Below the pieces are notes generated by a model, which was not told where the DNA came from, did not search any database, and saw only the letters and a program-made list of their open reading frames with translations. From Haemophilus parahaemolyticus (GTDB lineage Bacteria > Pseudomonadota > Gammaproteobacteria > Enterobacterales > Pasteurellaceae), in contig NZ_MUXY01000001.1 of assembly GCF_002015035.1 (NCBI RefSeq), positions 249,102-313,101 of the forward strand: a stretch of DNA of 64,000 nucleotides, read 5' to 3'. The position numbers and the translations under genes are program-made. This document shows positions 10,635-18,600 of this stretch, in pieces. Numbering within the stretch: position 1 is the stretch's first letter; each line of letters begins with the position of its first letter.

Positions 10635-10727
10635 GGGCGGGGATAAACCCCGCCCCTACGGGCATTATTTGGTTTACGAGATATATTGGATGCTTCAATT
10701 TCGTAGGGGCGGGGTTTATCCCCGCCC
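10635..10727. repeat. Inverted REP-like pair upstream of hsdS
   Basis: Two near-perfect inverted units (about 10635-10662 and 10703-10727), each itself palindromic around GGGATAAACCCC / GGGGTTTATCCCC. They lie in the hsdM-hsdS gap, directly upstream of the hsdS ribosome site, and could lower or uncouple hsdS expression relative to hsdM. Confidence 0.82.
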
Positions 10728-10831
10728 AATGATTTTCATATAATCTACATATATTTTTGAATCATATTTATCAATTTATTTTGCCCAATACATTGACAAT
10801 GTTCCTACACTGCTTCAAATAATGCCTAATG

Positions 10832-10861
10832 ACTGCCACCTCTGCTAACGTACGTGGCAGT
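10832..10861. repeat. Hairpin immediately downstream of hsdM
   Basis: Perfect inverted repeat ACTGCCAC (10832-10839) and GTGGCAGT (10854-10861), eight bases from the hsdM stop. There is no strong T run on the minus strand, so it is either a weak terminator or an mRNA 3'-end stabiliser. Confidence 0.5.
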
Positions 10862-10869
10862 TCTTATTT

Positions 10870-13398
10870 CTACCCCAACAACTTCGCCATCGCCCAGAAT
10901 GCATCTTCTGCCTCTTTACGCTGGGTTTGAATTTCGGCAAGCGTTTCTTTATAACGCTCATCTAACGCTTTAAGCTGATTCGCAACCGCTTTGGAATGGC
11001 TGTGGGTAATGTTTTCCAACTCTGTCACTAACGACACCAACCACTTTTGTGCTAATAATTGACGAATATCGGTTAAAGATAATTCCGCATATTTCGCCTC
11101 CACTTGAGCATCAAAAATCGGCTCAGCTTTTTTAAGCTGATCTTTCGCTTGTTTAATCGCTTGGTTGGCGATTTGAATGGTGTGCAAGCGGTCGATTTTT
11201 TCTTGCAATTCGCTTTGTTCCCACTCTGCACCTGTTTGTGTCGCCCAATCGGCTAATGCTGAGGTAGCTTTTTTCGCATTGGTTTTGGCGGTTTTAATGA
11301 TAGCTTCAAGTGCGGTTAAATCCTCTTCATTTTCCACGCCATTGGTGAGCTCGCTTTGATGCTCATTAATCGTTTCTTCGTTCTCACTTGCAGTTTGTTT
11401 GAATTGTTCAAGTTGTGCTTTTTCAGTGGTAAAGAAACGTTCAGCAATTAAATCTTTCGGTAAAATTGCCCCTTTCAAGCCATCTTGCACTTCTTCGTCT
11501 TTGCCTTTTGCTACCATATTTGGCACGAGTGTGCGGGCGTAATCAAAGCCACTATTTTCAGCGAGTTGTTCTAAATCGCTCGCGATGGTCTCATTCCACG
11601 TATCCACAAAAAGCTGATAGGCTTCATAAGGGTCGGTGAATTCAGAAATAGCAAACTGTTGGAATAACTTGGTTTCCAATTCGTCAAATGTCGGTAAAAT
11701 TTTACCGCTTTTTATTGCCTCATCCCCTAATATTGCCGAACTTGCCTCCGCTTTCCATTGCTCAATATTGGCGTGCATTTTTGCAATAAAGGCTTGGTAA
11801 TCAGCATCTTGTTCAATGGTGCTAAAAATGTCATTTGCAGGTACATTTAAACGTGAAAAACCTGTACGCAAGGGGCTAAAAAGCTTGTTTTTCAAAGCCG
11901 GGAAGGCATGCCAAAATTCAGTAAATTGATCAATATCCTCATTCGGAATACCACCGTTTAGGTGTGCATCAATATTTTGGCTCTCGTTTTTCGATGCTGG
12001 TGTGATGTAACGCGGAATATTTAAGTTGAACTGATTTGCTTCAATTTCCGCTAAATCTGCTAAGTGGCTAAAACCTGCAATTTCTTCACGCTTACGGTAA
12101 GTATCAAGAATTTTCTTAATGTCGCGTTCACGCAACACATTGCTGTTTTTCTCTTTACGGAAACCTTGCGAGGCATCAATAAATAGCACATTGTTATGCT
12201 TCGGCTGTTTACGCAGAATCATCACAATGGTTGGAATGCCTGTGTTGGTGAAAATACCTGCTGGCAAGCCGATAATGGCATCAATTTGGCGACGTTGGAG
12301 TAATTTGGTTCGGATTTTTTCTTCTTCATTACCACGGAACAATACGCCATGTGGCAATACGATTGCCATAATGCCGTCTTGTTTTAGATGGTAAAGCGAG
12401 TGGAGCAAAAAGGCGTAGTCTGCTTTGGTGGCAGGTGCAATGCCGTAATCTTTAAAACGGGTGTCTTTATCAGCACGTTCGCTGTTCCATTTGGCGGAAT
12501 AAGGCGGGTTTGCCACCACGCAATCCACAAATAACGGATTATCTTCGCCATTAACTTCACCATAAGGCCAGTCGGTTTTGAGCGTGTCGGCATTACGTAA
12601 AATCATATTGGCAGGTTTTACGCCGCGCATCAGTAAGTTCATTCGGGCAATGTTGTAAGTGGTGGAATTGTTTTCTTGCCCGAAGAATTGAATGTTATCT
12701 TTGTGTTCGTAGTGGTTTACCGCATCGCTTACGGTAAGCAATAACGAGCCTGAACCACAGGTTGGGTCGTATACAGCAGATTGTTCTTTTGGACGTAATT
12801 CATCGGCAACAATCGCCGCCATAATGCGAGAAACTTGATGTGGTGTGTAGAATTCACCCGCTTTTTTGCCTGAAGCCATAGCAAATTGTGCGATTAAATA
12901 TTCGTAAATATAGCCAAACACATCATATTCACGATTGCCAGTGATGTTGATTTTATTCAGTAGTTCTATCAGTTTTCGGATAGCAATTTCTTTATCACTT
13001 AGATCTTTACCGAGTTTTTCTGATGTTAAAATCACATCTGCGAATACGCCTTCAAAATCTTCACGTTGAGTTTCGTAAAGATTCTCATTGAAGTGGTTAA
13101 TGGCATCGGTAACATGTGACAGTTTCCACTTACGTTCTGCAATATTTGCTATCCAGGTGCGATATAAATCAGTTTCCGCAATAAAATAACCTAAATCTTC
13201 TTTGATGGTTTCAATGGAATCGTCATCAAGATCAGCAAACGTTACCTCATTTTTAATGAGATAATTTTCAAGATGTTCTGACAGGAATTTATAGAAAAGA
13301 AAACCAAGAATGTAGTTTTTATATTCAGAAGCGTCCATTTTCCCGCGTAAGTCATTTGCGGAAGCCCAAAGGGTTGCGGCAAGTTGTTGTTTGTTCAT
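10870..13398 (-). CDS. hsdM: Type I DNA methyltransferase subunit HsdM
   Basis: Adenine-N6 methyltransferase subunit that, with HsdS, protects host DNA. The 842-residue protein has the N-terminal helical HsdM domain, then FYTPHQVSRIM, SAM-binding motif I DPTCGSGS (211-218) and catalytic motif IV NPPY (297-300). The start at 13398 (MNKQQLAATLW) fits family N-termini better than an open extension to 13434. It is unusually long: typical HsdM proteins are about 500 residues. The extra C-terminal 300 or so residues are helical and coiled-coil-like (for example QLEQFKQTASENEETINEHQ), without a recognised catalytic motif. It is first in the hsdM-hsdS-hsdS'-hsdR order and is divergent from accD. Confidence 0.95.
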   Translation of the reverse strand: MNKQQLAATLWASANDLRGKMDASEYKNYILGFLFYKFLSEHLENYLIKNEVTFADLDDDSIETIKEDLGYFIAETDLYRTWIANIAERKWKLSHVTDAINHFNENLYETQREDFEGVFADVILTSEKLGKDLSDKEIAIRKLIELLNKINITGNREYDVFGYIYEYLIAQFAMASGKKAGEFYTPHQVSRIMAAIVADELRPKEQSAVYDPTCGSGSLLLTVSDAVNHYEHKDNIQFFGQENNSTTYNIARMNLLMRGVKPANMILRNADTLKTDWPYGEVNGEDNPLFVDCVVANPPYSAKWNSERADKDTRFKDYGIAPATKADYAFLLHSLYHLKQDGIMAIVLPHGVLFRGNEEEKIRTKLLQRRQIDAIIGLPAGIFTNTGIPTIVMILRKQPKHNNVLFIDASQGFRKEKNSNVLRERDIKKILDTYRKREEIAGFSHLADLAEIEANQFNLNIPRYITPASKNESQNIDAHLNGGIPNEDIDQFTEFWHAFPALKNKLFSPLRTGFSRLNVPANDIFSTIEQDADYQAFIAKMHANIEQWKAEASSAILGDEAIKSGKILPTFDELETKLFQQFAISEFTDPYEAYQLFVDTWNETIASDLEQLAENSGFDYARTLVPNMVAKGKDEEVQDGLKGAILPKDLIAERFFTTEKAQLEQFKQTASENEETINEHQSELTNGVENEEDLTALEAIIKTAKTNAKKATSALADWATQTGAEWEQSELQEKIDRLHTIQIANQAIKQAKDQLKKAEPIFDAQVEAKYAELSLTDIRQLLAQKWLVSLVTELENITHSHSKAVANQLKALDERYKETLAEIQTQRKEAEDAFWAMAKLLG

Positions 13399-13750
13399 TG
13401 TCTTACTATCGTTTGTGTAAAGAAATAGTGTCAATGATACCGAAAAATATTTGAAATAGAAGTAATTTTAATAGGATATTCAACTCTCGTTTGTAAACAG
13501 CGAGAGTTTATCTGGTTTGATGTCTTTGGATAATGCATCTCTCTCTTTTAAAAAATCGCATTTTGTGCTTTAATAAACCGATTTTTCGGTATTATGTAGC
13601 AGTTACACAAAGTCATTTTTATATAAATAGTATCGTTCTTGCCTGTAGTGGCAGAGTTGTTCTAAGAGAATCAGATTAATCGTTTGATTTTTCAACTACT
13701 ACATAATATTGCGATTTTTTATTTTAAACATAACAACAGAAGGTTTAAAA
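13399..13750. other. Divergent intergenic region between hsdM and accD, with an inverted repeat
   Basis: 352 bases without a gene. It must hold the hsdM and accD promoters, but I cannot place either with confidence. A spaced inverted repeat is present: TATTATGTAGCAGTT (13590-13604) and AACTACTACATAATA (13694-13708), 14 of 15 positions complementary, bracketing about 90 bases of accD leader. It also marks the boundary between the hsd island and core genes. Confidence 0.6.
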
Positions 13751-14638
13751 ATGAGTTGGTTAGATAGAATTTTGGGGCGTGACTCTTCTTCAAATACAGG
13801 AAAGTCGAAAGTACCAGAGGGAGTTTGGACAAAATGTACAAGCTGTGATCAGGTGCTTTATAGCGAAGAATTAAAACGCAATATGCAAGTTTGCCCGAAA
13901 TGCGATCATCATATGCGTATTAACGCACGTACGCGTTTATTGAATTTATTAGATGAAGGTTCTACACAAGAAATCGCAGCAGAGCTTGAACCGCAAGATG
14001 TGTTGAAGTTTAAAGATCTTAAAAAATATAAAGATCGTTTATCTGCTGCACAAAAAGAGACTGGTGAAAAAGATTCATTTATTGTGTTAGCAGGTACGCT
14101 ACACGGAATGCCAGTGGTAACAGCTTCTTTCAACTTTGAATTTATGGGCGGTTCTATGGGTTCTGTGGTGGGTGCAAAATTTGTGCAGGCTGCAGAAAAA
14201 GCATTGGCAGAACGTATCCCATTTATCTGTTTTTCCGCATCGGGCGGTGCACGTATGCAAGAGGCATTGTTCTCGTTAATGCAAATGGCGAAAACCAGTG
14301 CGATTTTAGCTAAAATGAAAGAGCAAGGAGTACCGTTTATTTCTGTATTAACTGATCCAACTTTAGGCGGTGTTTCAGCCAGTTTAGCGATGTTAGGTGA
14401 TTTAAACATTGCCGAACCGAAAGCGTTAATTGGCTTTGCTGGCCCTCGAGTTATTGAGCAAACTGTTCGTGAGAAATTGCCTGAAGGTTTCCAACGTGCA
14501 GAATTTCTACTGAAACATGGTGCGATTGATATGATCGTACACAGAAAAGAGATGCGTGATACACTTGGTCGAATTTGTGCTAAATTGACACATCAACCTA
14601 CACCGTTTAAAACAGTAGAATTGATTATTGAAGAGTAG
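13751..14638 (+). CDS. accD: Acetyl-CoA carboxylase carboxyltransferase subunit beta AccD
   Basis: Beta subunit of the carboxyltransferase that, with AccA, makes malonyl-CoA for fatty acid synthesis. The 295-residue protein has the N-terminal zinc ribbon (Cys29, Cys32, Cys48, Cys51) followed by the crotonase-like carboxyltransferase fold with [14 protein letters not shown] and [10 protein letters not shown]. The ATG at 13751 ([10 protein letters not shown]) matches the family start; an in-frame extension to 13709 is not conserved. It is followed by a terminator and then folC, the usual accD-folC order in gamma-proteobacteria. Confidence 0.97.
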   Translation: MSWLDRILGRDSSSNTGKSKVPEGVWTKCTSCDQVLYSEELKRNMQVCPKCDHHMRINARTRLLNLLDEGSTQEIAAELEPQDVLKFKDLKKYKDRLSAAQKETGEKDSFIVLAGTLHGMPVVTASFNFEFMGGSMGSVVGAKFVQAAEKALAERIPFICFSASGGARMQEALFSLMQMAKTSAILAKMKEQGVPFISVLTDPTLGGVSASLAMLGDLNIAEPKALIGFAGPRVIEQTVREKLPEGFQRAEFLLKHGAIDMIVHRKEMRDTLGRICAKLTHQPTPFKTVELIIEE

Positions 14639-14655
14639 CAAATAGAAAATGATAT

Positions 14656-14680
14656 AAATCCCTGTTTACAGGGATTTTTC
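14656..14680 (+). terminator. Hairpin between accD and folC
   Basis: AAATCCCTG (14656-14664), loop TTTA, CAGGGATTT (14669-14677) and a short T run. It lies 18 bases after accD and close to the folC start, so it probably attenuates rather than fully stops readthrough into folC. Confidence 0.8.
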
Positions 14681-14697
14681 TTTATGGAAGAAATGAA

Positions 14698-15990
14698 ATG
14701 AACTCACAAACACCAACCCGTGCAGATAATCTGCAAACGTGGTTAGATTATTTAGAACACGGGCATTTTAAAGCGATTGATATGGGCTTGGATCGTATTA
14801 AATCGGTCGCTTCAAATTTGGATTTACTTCATCCTGCCCCTTATGTTATTACTGTGGCAGGTACGAACGGTAAAGGCTCGACTTGCCGTTTCCTGGAAGT
14901 CGCACTGATGAAACTTGGCTTGAAAGTGGGCGTATATTCCTCTCCGCATCTTCTTCGTTATAATGAACGCGTGCGAATTAACGGACAATTGTTAGACGAT
15001 CAAGCACATATTGATAGTTTTACAGAAATCGATCAGAACAAGACCGCTTCTTTGACCTATTTTGAGTTCAGCACACTCTCAGCATTGAAACTTTTTAAAG
15101 ATGCCAAGTTGGATGTAGTAATTTTAGAAGTAGGGCTAGGTGGGCGATTAGATGCGACAAATATTGTTGATCCTAATCTTGCTGTGATCACCTCGATTGA
15201 TATTGATCACGTAGCATTTTTAGGTAATAACCGCGAAGATATTGGTAGAGAAAAAGCGGGCATTTTCCGTGCGAATATTCCTGTGATCATTGGTGAGCCT
15301 GATTGTCCACAATCAATCTTAGCGATCGCACAAGATCTGAATGCTCAAAAATTCCAACGTAATGTCGATTGGCAATATGAAGTGAACGATGGAACATTTT
15401 ATTGGCAATCGAAAACGCAACAATTTAATGCCTTGCCAATGCCGCTCATTCCTATTCCAAATGCAGGTTCGGCAATTGCTACATTACTAAAAACACCATT
15501 TAATGTGAGTGAACAAGTGATTCGTGAGACTTTGCAAGAAGCTCAAATGACAGGGCGTTTCCAACAATTGCAAGCCGCAGATTTTGCTCATTTCTCAGGA
15601 CAAAAACCAAAAGCACAAGTAATTATTGATGTGGGGCATAATCCTCACGCCGCACGCTATCTTGCCGAACGCTTGCAAGCGGTTAAAAAAGCAAAAATTT
15701 TTGCGATTTTCAGCTGTTTGGAAGATAAGGGACTTTCGGGCATTGTTCAGCCATTAAGAGAGGTTATTGACGAATGGCATTGTGTTGGCTTAGATTGTTG
15801 GCGGGGACAGAGTGGTCAAGCCGTGTTTGATAAATTGGTAAATGTATTACCAAATGCAACCGCTTGTGTGTATGAGAATGTAGATGCGATTGCTCCAATA
15901 TTATTTGAACAAGCCGAAGAACAAGATATTATTTTAGTCTTTGGCTCATTCCATACCGTAGCGGATTTTGTGTTATTTTTAGAAAAATAA
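14698..15990 (+). CDS. folC: Bifunctional dihydrofolate/folylpolyglutamate synthase FolC
   Basis: Adds glutamate to dihydropteroate and to reduced folates, making and retaining folate cofactors. The 430-residue Mur-ligase-type protein shows the ATP-binding P loop TVAGTNGKGSTCR (about 52-64), the YSSPHLLRYNERVRI folate-binding segment, LEVGLGGRLDATN and the C-terminal domain with DVGHNPHAAR. Length is normal. The ATG overlaps the end of the small accD-folC gap with GGAAGAAATG upstream. A REP-like palindrome sits between it and the convergent fdhE. Confidence 0.96.
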   Translation: MNSQTPTRADNLQTWLDYLEHGHFKAIDMGLDRIKSVASNLDLLHPAPYVITVAGTNGKGSTCRFLEVALMKLGLKVGVYSSPHLLRYNERVRINGQLLDDQAHIDSFTEIDQNKTASLTYFEFSTLSALKLFKDAKLDVVILEVGLGGRLDATNIVDPNLAVITSIDIDHVAFLGNNREDIGREKAGIFRANIPVIIGEPDCPQSILAIAQDLNAQKFQRNVDWQYEVNDGTFYWQSKTQQFNALPMPLIPIPNAGSAIATLLKTPFNVSEQVIRETLQEAQMTGRFQQLQAADFAHFSGQKPKAQVIIDVGHNPHAARYLAERLQAVKKAKIFAIFSCLEDKGLSGIVQPLREVIDEWHCVGLDCWRGQSGQAVFDKLVNVLPNATACVYENVDAIAPILFEQAEEQDIILVFGSFHTVADFVLFLEK

Positions 15991-15996
15991 ACTTAG

Positions 15997-16016
15997 AGCG
16001 GGGATAAACCCCGCTT
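15997..16016. repeat. REP-like palindrome between convergent folC and fdhE
   Basis: AGCGGGGATAAACCCCGCTT, a perfect 7-bp-stem palindrome of the GGGGATAAACCCC family, filling the 33-base gap between two converging genes. It can serve as a two-way terminator. Confidence 0.75.
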
Positions 16017-16023
16017 CAACATA

Positions 16024-16935
16024 TTAAGGAAAAAGAAACGGATTTAATCCGCTTTTAGCAAACTCTTTTTGCTCCATTTCAGCATCAAGCAAAATGGTGG
16101 CAAGATCATCTGCTACAGGTTCAACATAGGCATCTTTTTCTTGGTACATTACTTTTAAGTAACTTCCACAATCACCACAGCTTTCAGCTTTCACGCCTGC
16201 ATCGACATTATCAAAACTCCAGTAATCTAATTTGCCACTTTGATCGCAGGTTGAGCATTGTGAACGGGTCATATTCCATTCGCTTTCACAAAGCGAACAG
16301 TGCATATAGCGTAAACCTTGTTCACTGCCAAAATGAATCATGCTTGCCACAGGTGCTGCATCGCATACAGGGCAGGTATGGCGTTCACCTACTTCGGTCA
16401 TGGTATTGCGTGGCAGTTGTTGAGTGAGTTGCACCCAATAAAGTGAAAGTGCCGCCCATAAAAAGACCGCTTTATCTGCTCCTACTTGTTCATAATGCTC
16501 ATTAAGCAAGTCTGTTGCTAATTTTTCTAGCTCAGAAGATGCCGCCTTTTCTAACCATTCCAATGTCGGTAAGGTAGTTTCATTAGCGTAAGGTTTGAAT
16601 TTTTCAATGAGTGCGAGCAAAAGTTTCTGCCATTCGTTTGAGCGTGGAAAATTTTTGGCGTTCAGCGGTTTATTACCTTGTGTTTGAGTAATACAAGCAG
16701 TCAATTTTTCTTGTTCATTTGCAATTGGCTGGCTTTCAAGAAGATCTAATTGCACTTCAACCAAGTTTGCTGCAAATTCAAGATAATCTTTGAATGGGTT
16801 ATGTTCTGCCAATTGGCGTAAGCGTTTCGCACGACGGGCATATAAGTTTTTCGGGTTAGCAAATAAAAGCGGTGGATGTTCAAAAGAACTTGCCGCTTGT
16901 TTGATTTCAGTATCAGGTAAAATTCGGATACTCAT
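16024..16935 (-). CDS. fdhE: Formate dehydrogenase accessory protein FdhE
   Basis: Cytoplasmic assembly factor needed for respiratory formate dehydrogenases; family members bind iron or zinc through CxxC motifs and interact with the FdnG/FdoG subunit. The 303-residue protein has the expected cysteine pairs in the C-terminal half: CPVC, CSLC, CSTC and CGDC. It follows fdnI on the same strand, after a hairpin that may lower its expression relative to the structural genes. Confidence 0.95.
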   Translation of the reverse strand: MSIRILPDTEIKQAASSFEHPPLLFANPKNLYARRAKRLRQLAEHNPFKDYLEFAANLVEVQLDLLESQPIANEQEKLTACITQTQGNKPLNAKNFPRSNEWQKLLLALIEKFKPYANETTLPTLEWLEKAASSELEKLATDLLNEHYEQVGADKAVFLWAALSLYWVQLTQQLPRNTMTEVGERHTCPVCDAAPVASMIHFGSEQGLRYMHCSLCESEWNMTRSQCSTCDQSGKLDYWSFDNVDAGVKAESCGDCGSYLKVMYQEKDAYVEPVADDLATILLDAEMEQKEFAKSGLNPFLFP

Positions 16936-16967
16936 TTTGTGTCCTTAAATGAGAAGAGAATAAACAA

Positions 16968-16993
16968 AAAGTGCGGTAATTATACCGCACTTT
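16968..16993 (-). terminator. Hairpin between fdnI and fdhE made of inverted Hin-type uptake signals
   Basis: AAAGTGCGGTA (16968-16978) and TACCGCACTTT (16983-16993) form a perfect 11-bp stem with a T run on the minus strand. The arms contain AAGTGCGGT, the Haemophilus-type uptake core, unlike most signals in this window. It is a likely attenuator within the fdnGHI-fdhE operon. Confidence 0.8.
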
Positions 16994-17003
16994 GGTTTGG
17001 AAA

Positions 17004-17684
17004 TTAGCCTTTACTTGCTTGTTCAGCCAGCTCTTTTTCGAGCTCAGGTTTCACTTCCTCGTTATACCATTTCGGGTGGTGTTTTTTCGCCCAACGGACG
17101 GTAACCCAGCCTTCAACCATTCCTGTGATTGAACCTTTGACCCAGAACGCCATATACATATGAACGAGAATCCCTGTAAATAACGCAAAGGCACTTGCTG
17201 AGTGAAGCAAAATAGCAATTCGTAAGGTTTGGATTGAGAAATTATGTGAGAAATATTTTCGCCACATAATAATTCCAGTGATTAACAAGGTAAACATTGC
17301 CAAATTTAATGTCCAGAATAACATTTTTTGACCAAAGTTATATTTACCATTGTAAGCCACTGCATGCTCATTCCCTTTTAACACTTCGTGTACGTTCATT
17401 GCCCATTTTAGGTCATTTTTTTCTGGAATGTTATGATCCCAGTAAATCAACGCCATAATGATAAAGGCAATAAACATCACAATCCCCGTGAATGGGTGGA
17501 TTGCACGAGCTAATTGTGGCGTACCAAGAATTTCGGTTAGCCATGCAAAATCTGGGAAGAAGAACGCAACCCCTGTGAACATTGTCATAAAGAATGAAAT
17601 AACCAAGAACCAGTGGCTCACTCGAGCAACAGGTTTGTGGCGAATAATACGGGTATCATTCGTGATTTCCACTTTTTTACTCAT
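17004..17684 (-). CDS. fdnI: Formate dehydrogenase cytochrome b556 subunit (gamma)
   Basis: Inner-membrane di-heme cytochrome b that passes electrons from formate dehydrogenase to quinone. I place the start at 17684 ([10 protein letters not shown]), which overlaps the fdnH stop by 8 bases (ATGAGTAA) behind a strong GGAGG site; the longer open frame to 17762 is just fdnH sequence. The 226-residue protein has four hydrophobic segments and conserved histidines ([33 protein letters not shown]) expected for heme and quinone binding. Whether this is the Fdn or Fdo type cannot be decided from sequence. Confidence 0.94.
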   Translation of the reverse strand: MSKKVEITNDTRIIRHKPVARVSHWFLVISFFMTMFTGVAFFFPDFAWLTEILGTPQLARAIHPFTGIVMFIAFIIMALIYWDHNIPEKNDLKWAMNVHEVLKGNEHAVAYNGKYNFGQKMLFWTLNLAMFTLLITGIIMWRKYFSHNFSIQTLRIAILLHSASAFALFTGILVHMYMAFWVKGSITGMVEGWVTVRWAKKHHPKWYNEEVKPELEKELAEQASKG

Positions 17685-18600
17685 CTTTGCCTCCTTTTTC
17701 TTGATGTTCACCTTCTGCGTGTTCGTGGTGATCTTCCACATCTTCTTCAACGTTTGGTCCAACGGTTACATAGTGAGCAACCTCAGCAAGTGCTAAGCCG
17801 CCCATTGCAATCGCTGCAACTGGTTTAAGCACATCTTTCCAAAGCTCAACCGTCACATCAACTTTCGGATCTTTCGGCAAGCCAGAATAAAGCTCAGGTT
17901 TATCTGCGTGGTGCAACACGTACATTACGTGTGTTCCGCCCACACCTTCAGGGTTATAAATGCCTGCATTTGGATAGCCGCGAGATTTCAGATCTTTCAC
18001 TCGTGTTTCTGCGTAGTGAAGCATCTCATCTTTCGAACCAAAGCGGATTGCACCTGTTGGGCAGGTTTTTACGCAAGCTGGTTCTTGACCTACATTCACG
18101 CGATCCACACAAAGGGTACATTTGTACACACGGTTATCTTCATCATTCATACGTGGAATATTGAATGGACAACCTGCAATACAGTAACCACAACCGATAC
18201 ATTTATCAGATTGGAAATCCACGATACCGTTTGCATATTGAATGATCGCACCCGGTGATGGGCAGGCTTTCAAACAGCCTGGTTCGGCGCAGTGCATACA
18301 ACCATCTTTACGGATTAACCATTCCAAGCGGTCGTTTTCTTCCACTTCATTGAACTTCATGACCGTCCATTGTTTTGCATTCAGATCACGAGGGTTATCA
18401 TAAACTCCCACGCAATCTTCTTGCGGTGCACGGATGTCGTTCCATTCTGAACAACCTACCTGACAAGCTTTACAGCCGATACAGGTTGAAACATCAATAA
18501 GTTTTGCGACCTCCACCACGTGATCACGAGATTGAGGTGGTGGGGTAACAAAGGACGTAGCAGAAATTTTAATAATGTTTTGATCTTGTACACCTGACAT
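17677..18600 (-). CDS. fdnH: Formate dehydrogenase iron-sulfur subunit (beta)
   Basis: Electron-transfer subunit with four [4Fe-4S] clusters linking the catalytic subunit to the membrane cytochrome. The 307 residues contain four Cys clusters: [31 protein letters not shown] and [10 protein letters not shown]-terminal transmembrane helix is expected near [21 protein letters not shown]. It starts one base inside the fdnG stop (TAATG) and overlaps fdnI by 8 bases, so the three subunits are translationally coupled. Confidence 0.95.
   Translation of the reverse strand: MSGVQDQNIIKISATSFVTPPPQSRDHVVEVAKLIDVSTCIGCKACQVGCSEWNDIRAPQEDCVGVYDNPRDLNAKQWTVMKFNEVEENDRLEWLIRKDGCMHCAEPGCLKACPSPGAIIQYANGIVDFQSDKCIGCGYCIAGCPFNIPRMNDEDNRVYKCTLCVDRVNVGQEPACVKTCPTGAIRFGSKDEMLHYAETRVKDLKSRGYPNAGIYNPEGVGGTHVMYVLHHADKPELYSGLPKDPKVDVTVELWKDVLKPVAAIAMGGLALAEVAHYVTVGPNVEEDVEDHHEHAEGEHQEKGGKDE

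Noticed and set aside
10615..10732. Open frames reading through the REP-like pair, including an N-terminal extension of hsdS
   Set aside because: The encoded VGAGFIPA-type peptides come from the palindrome itself, which also yields ARINPAPT-type peptides in other frames; HsdS homology begins at MTEHKKLQPE.
13909..14409. Long antisense open frame inside accD
   Set aside because: It is a shadow of the accD coding frame; AccD shows all family motifs on the plus strand.
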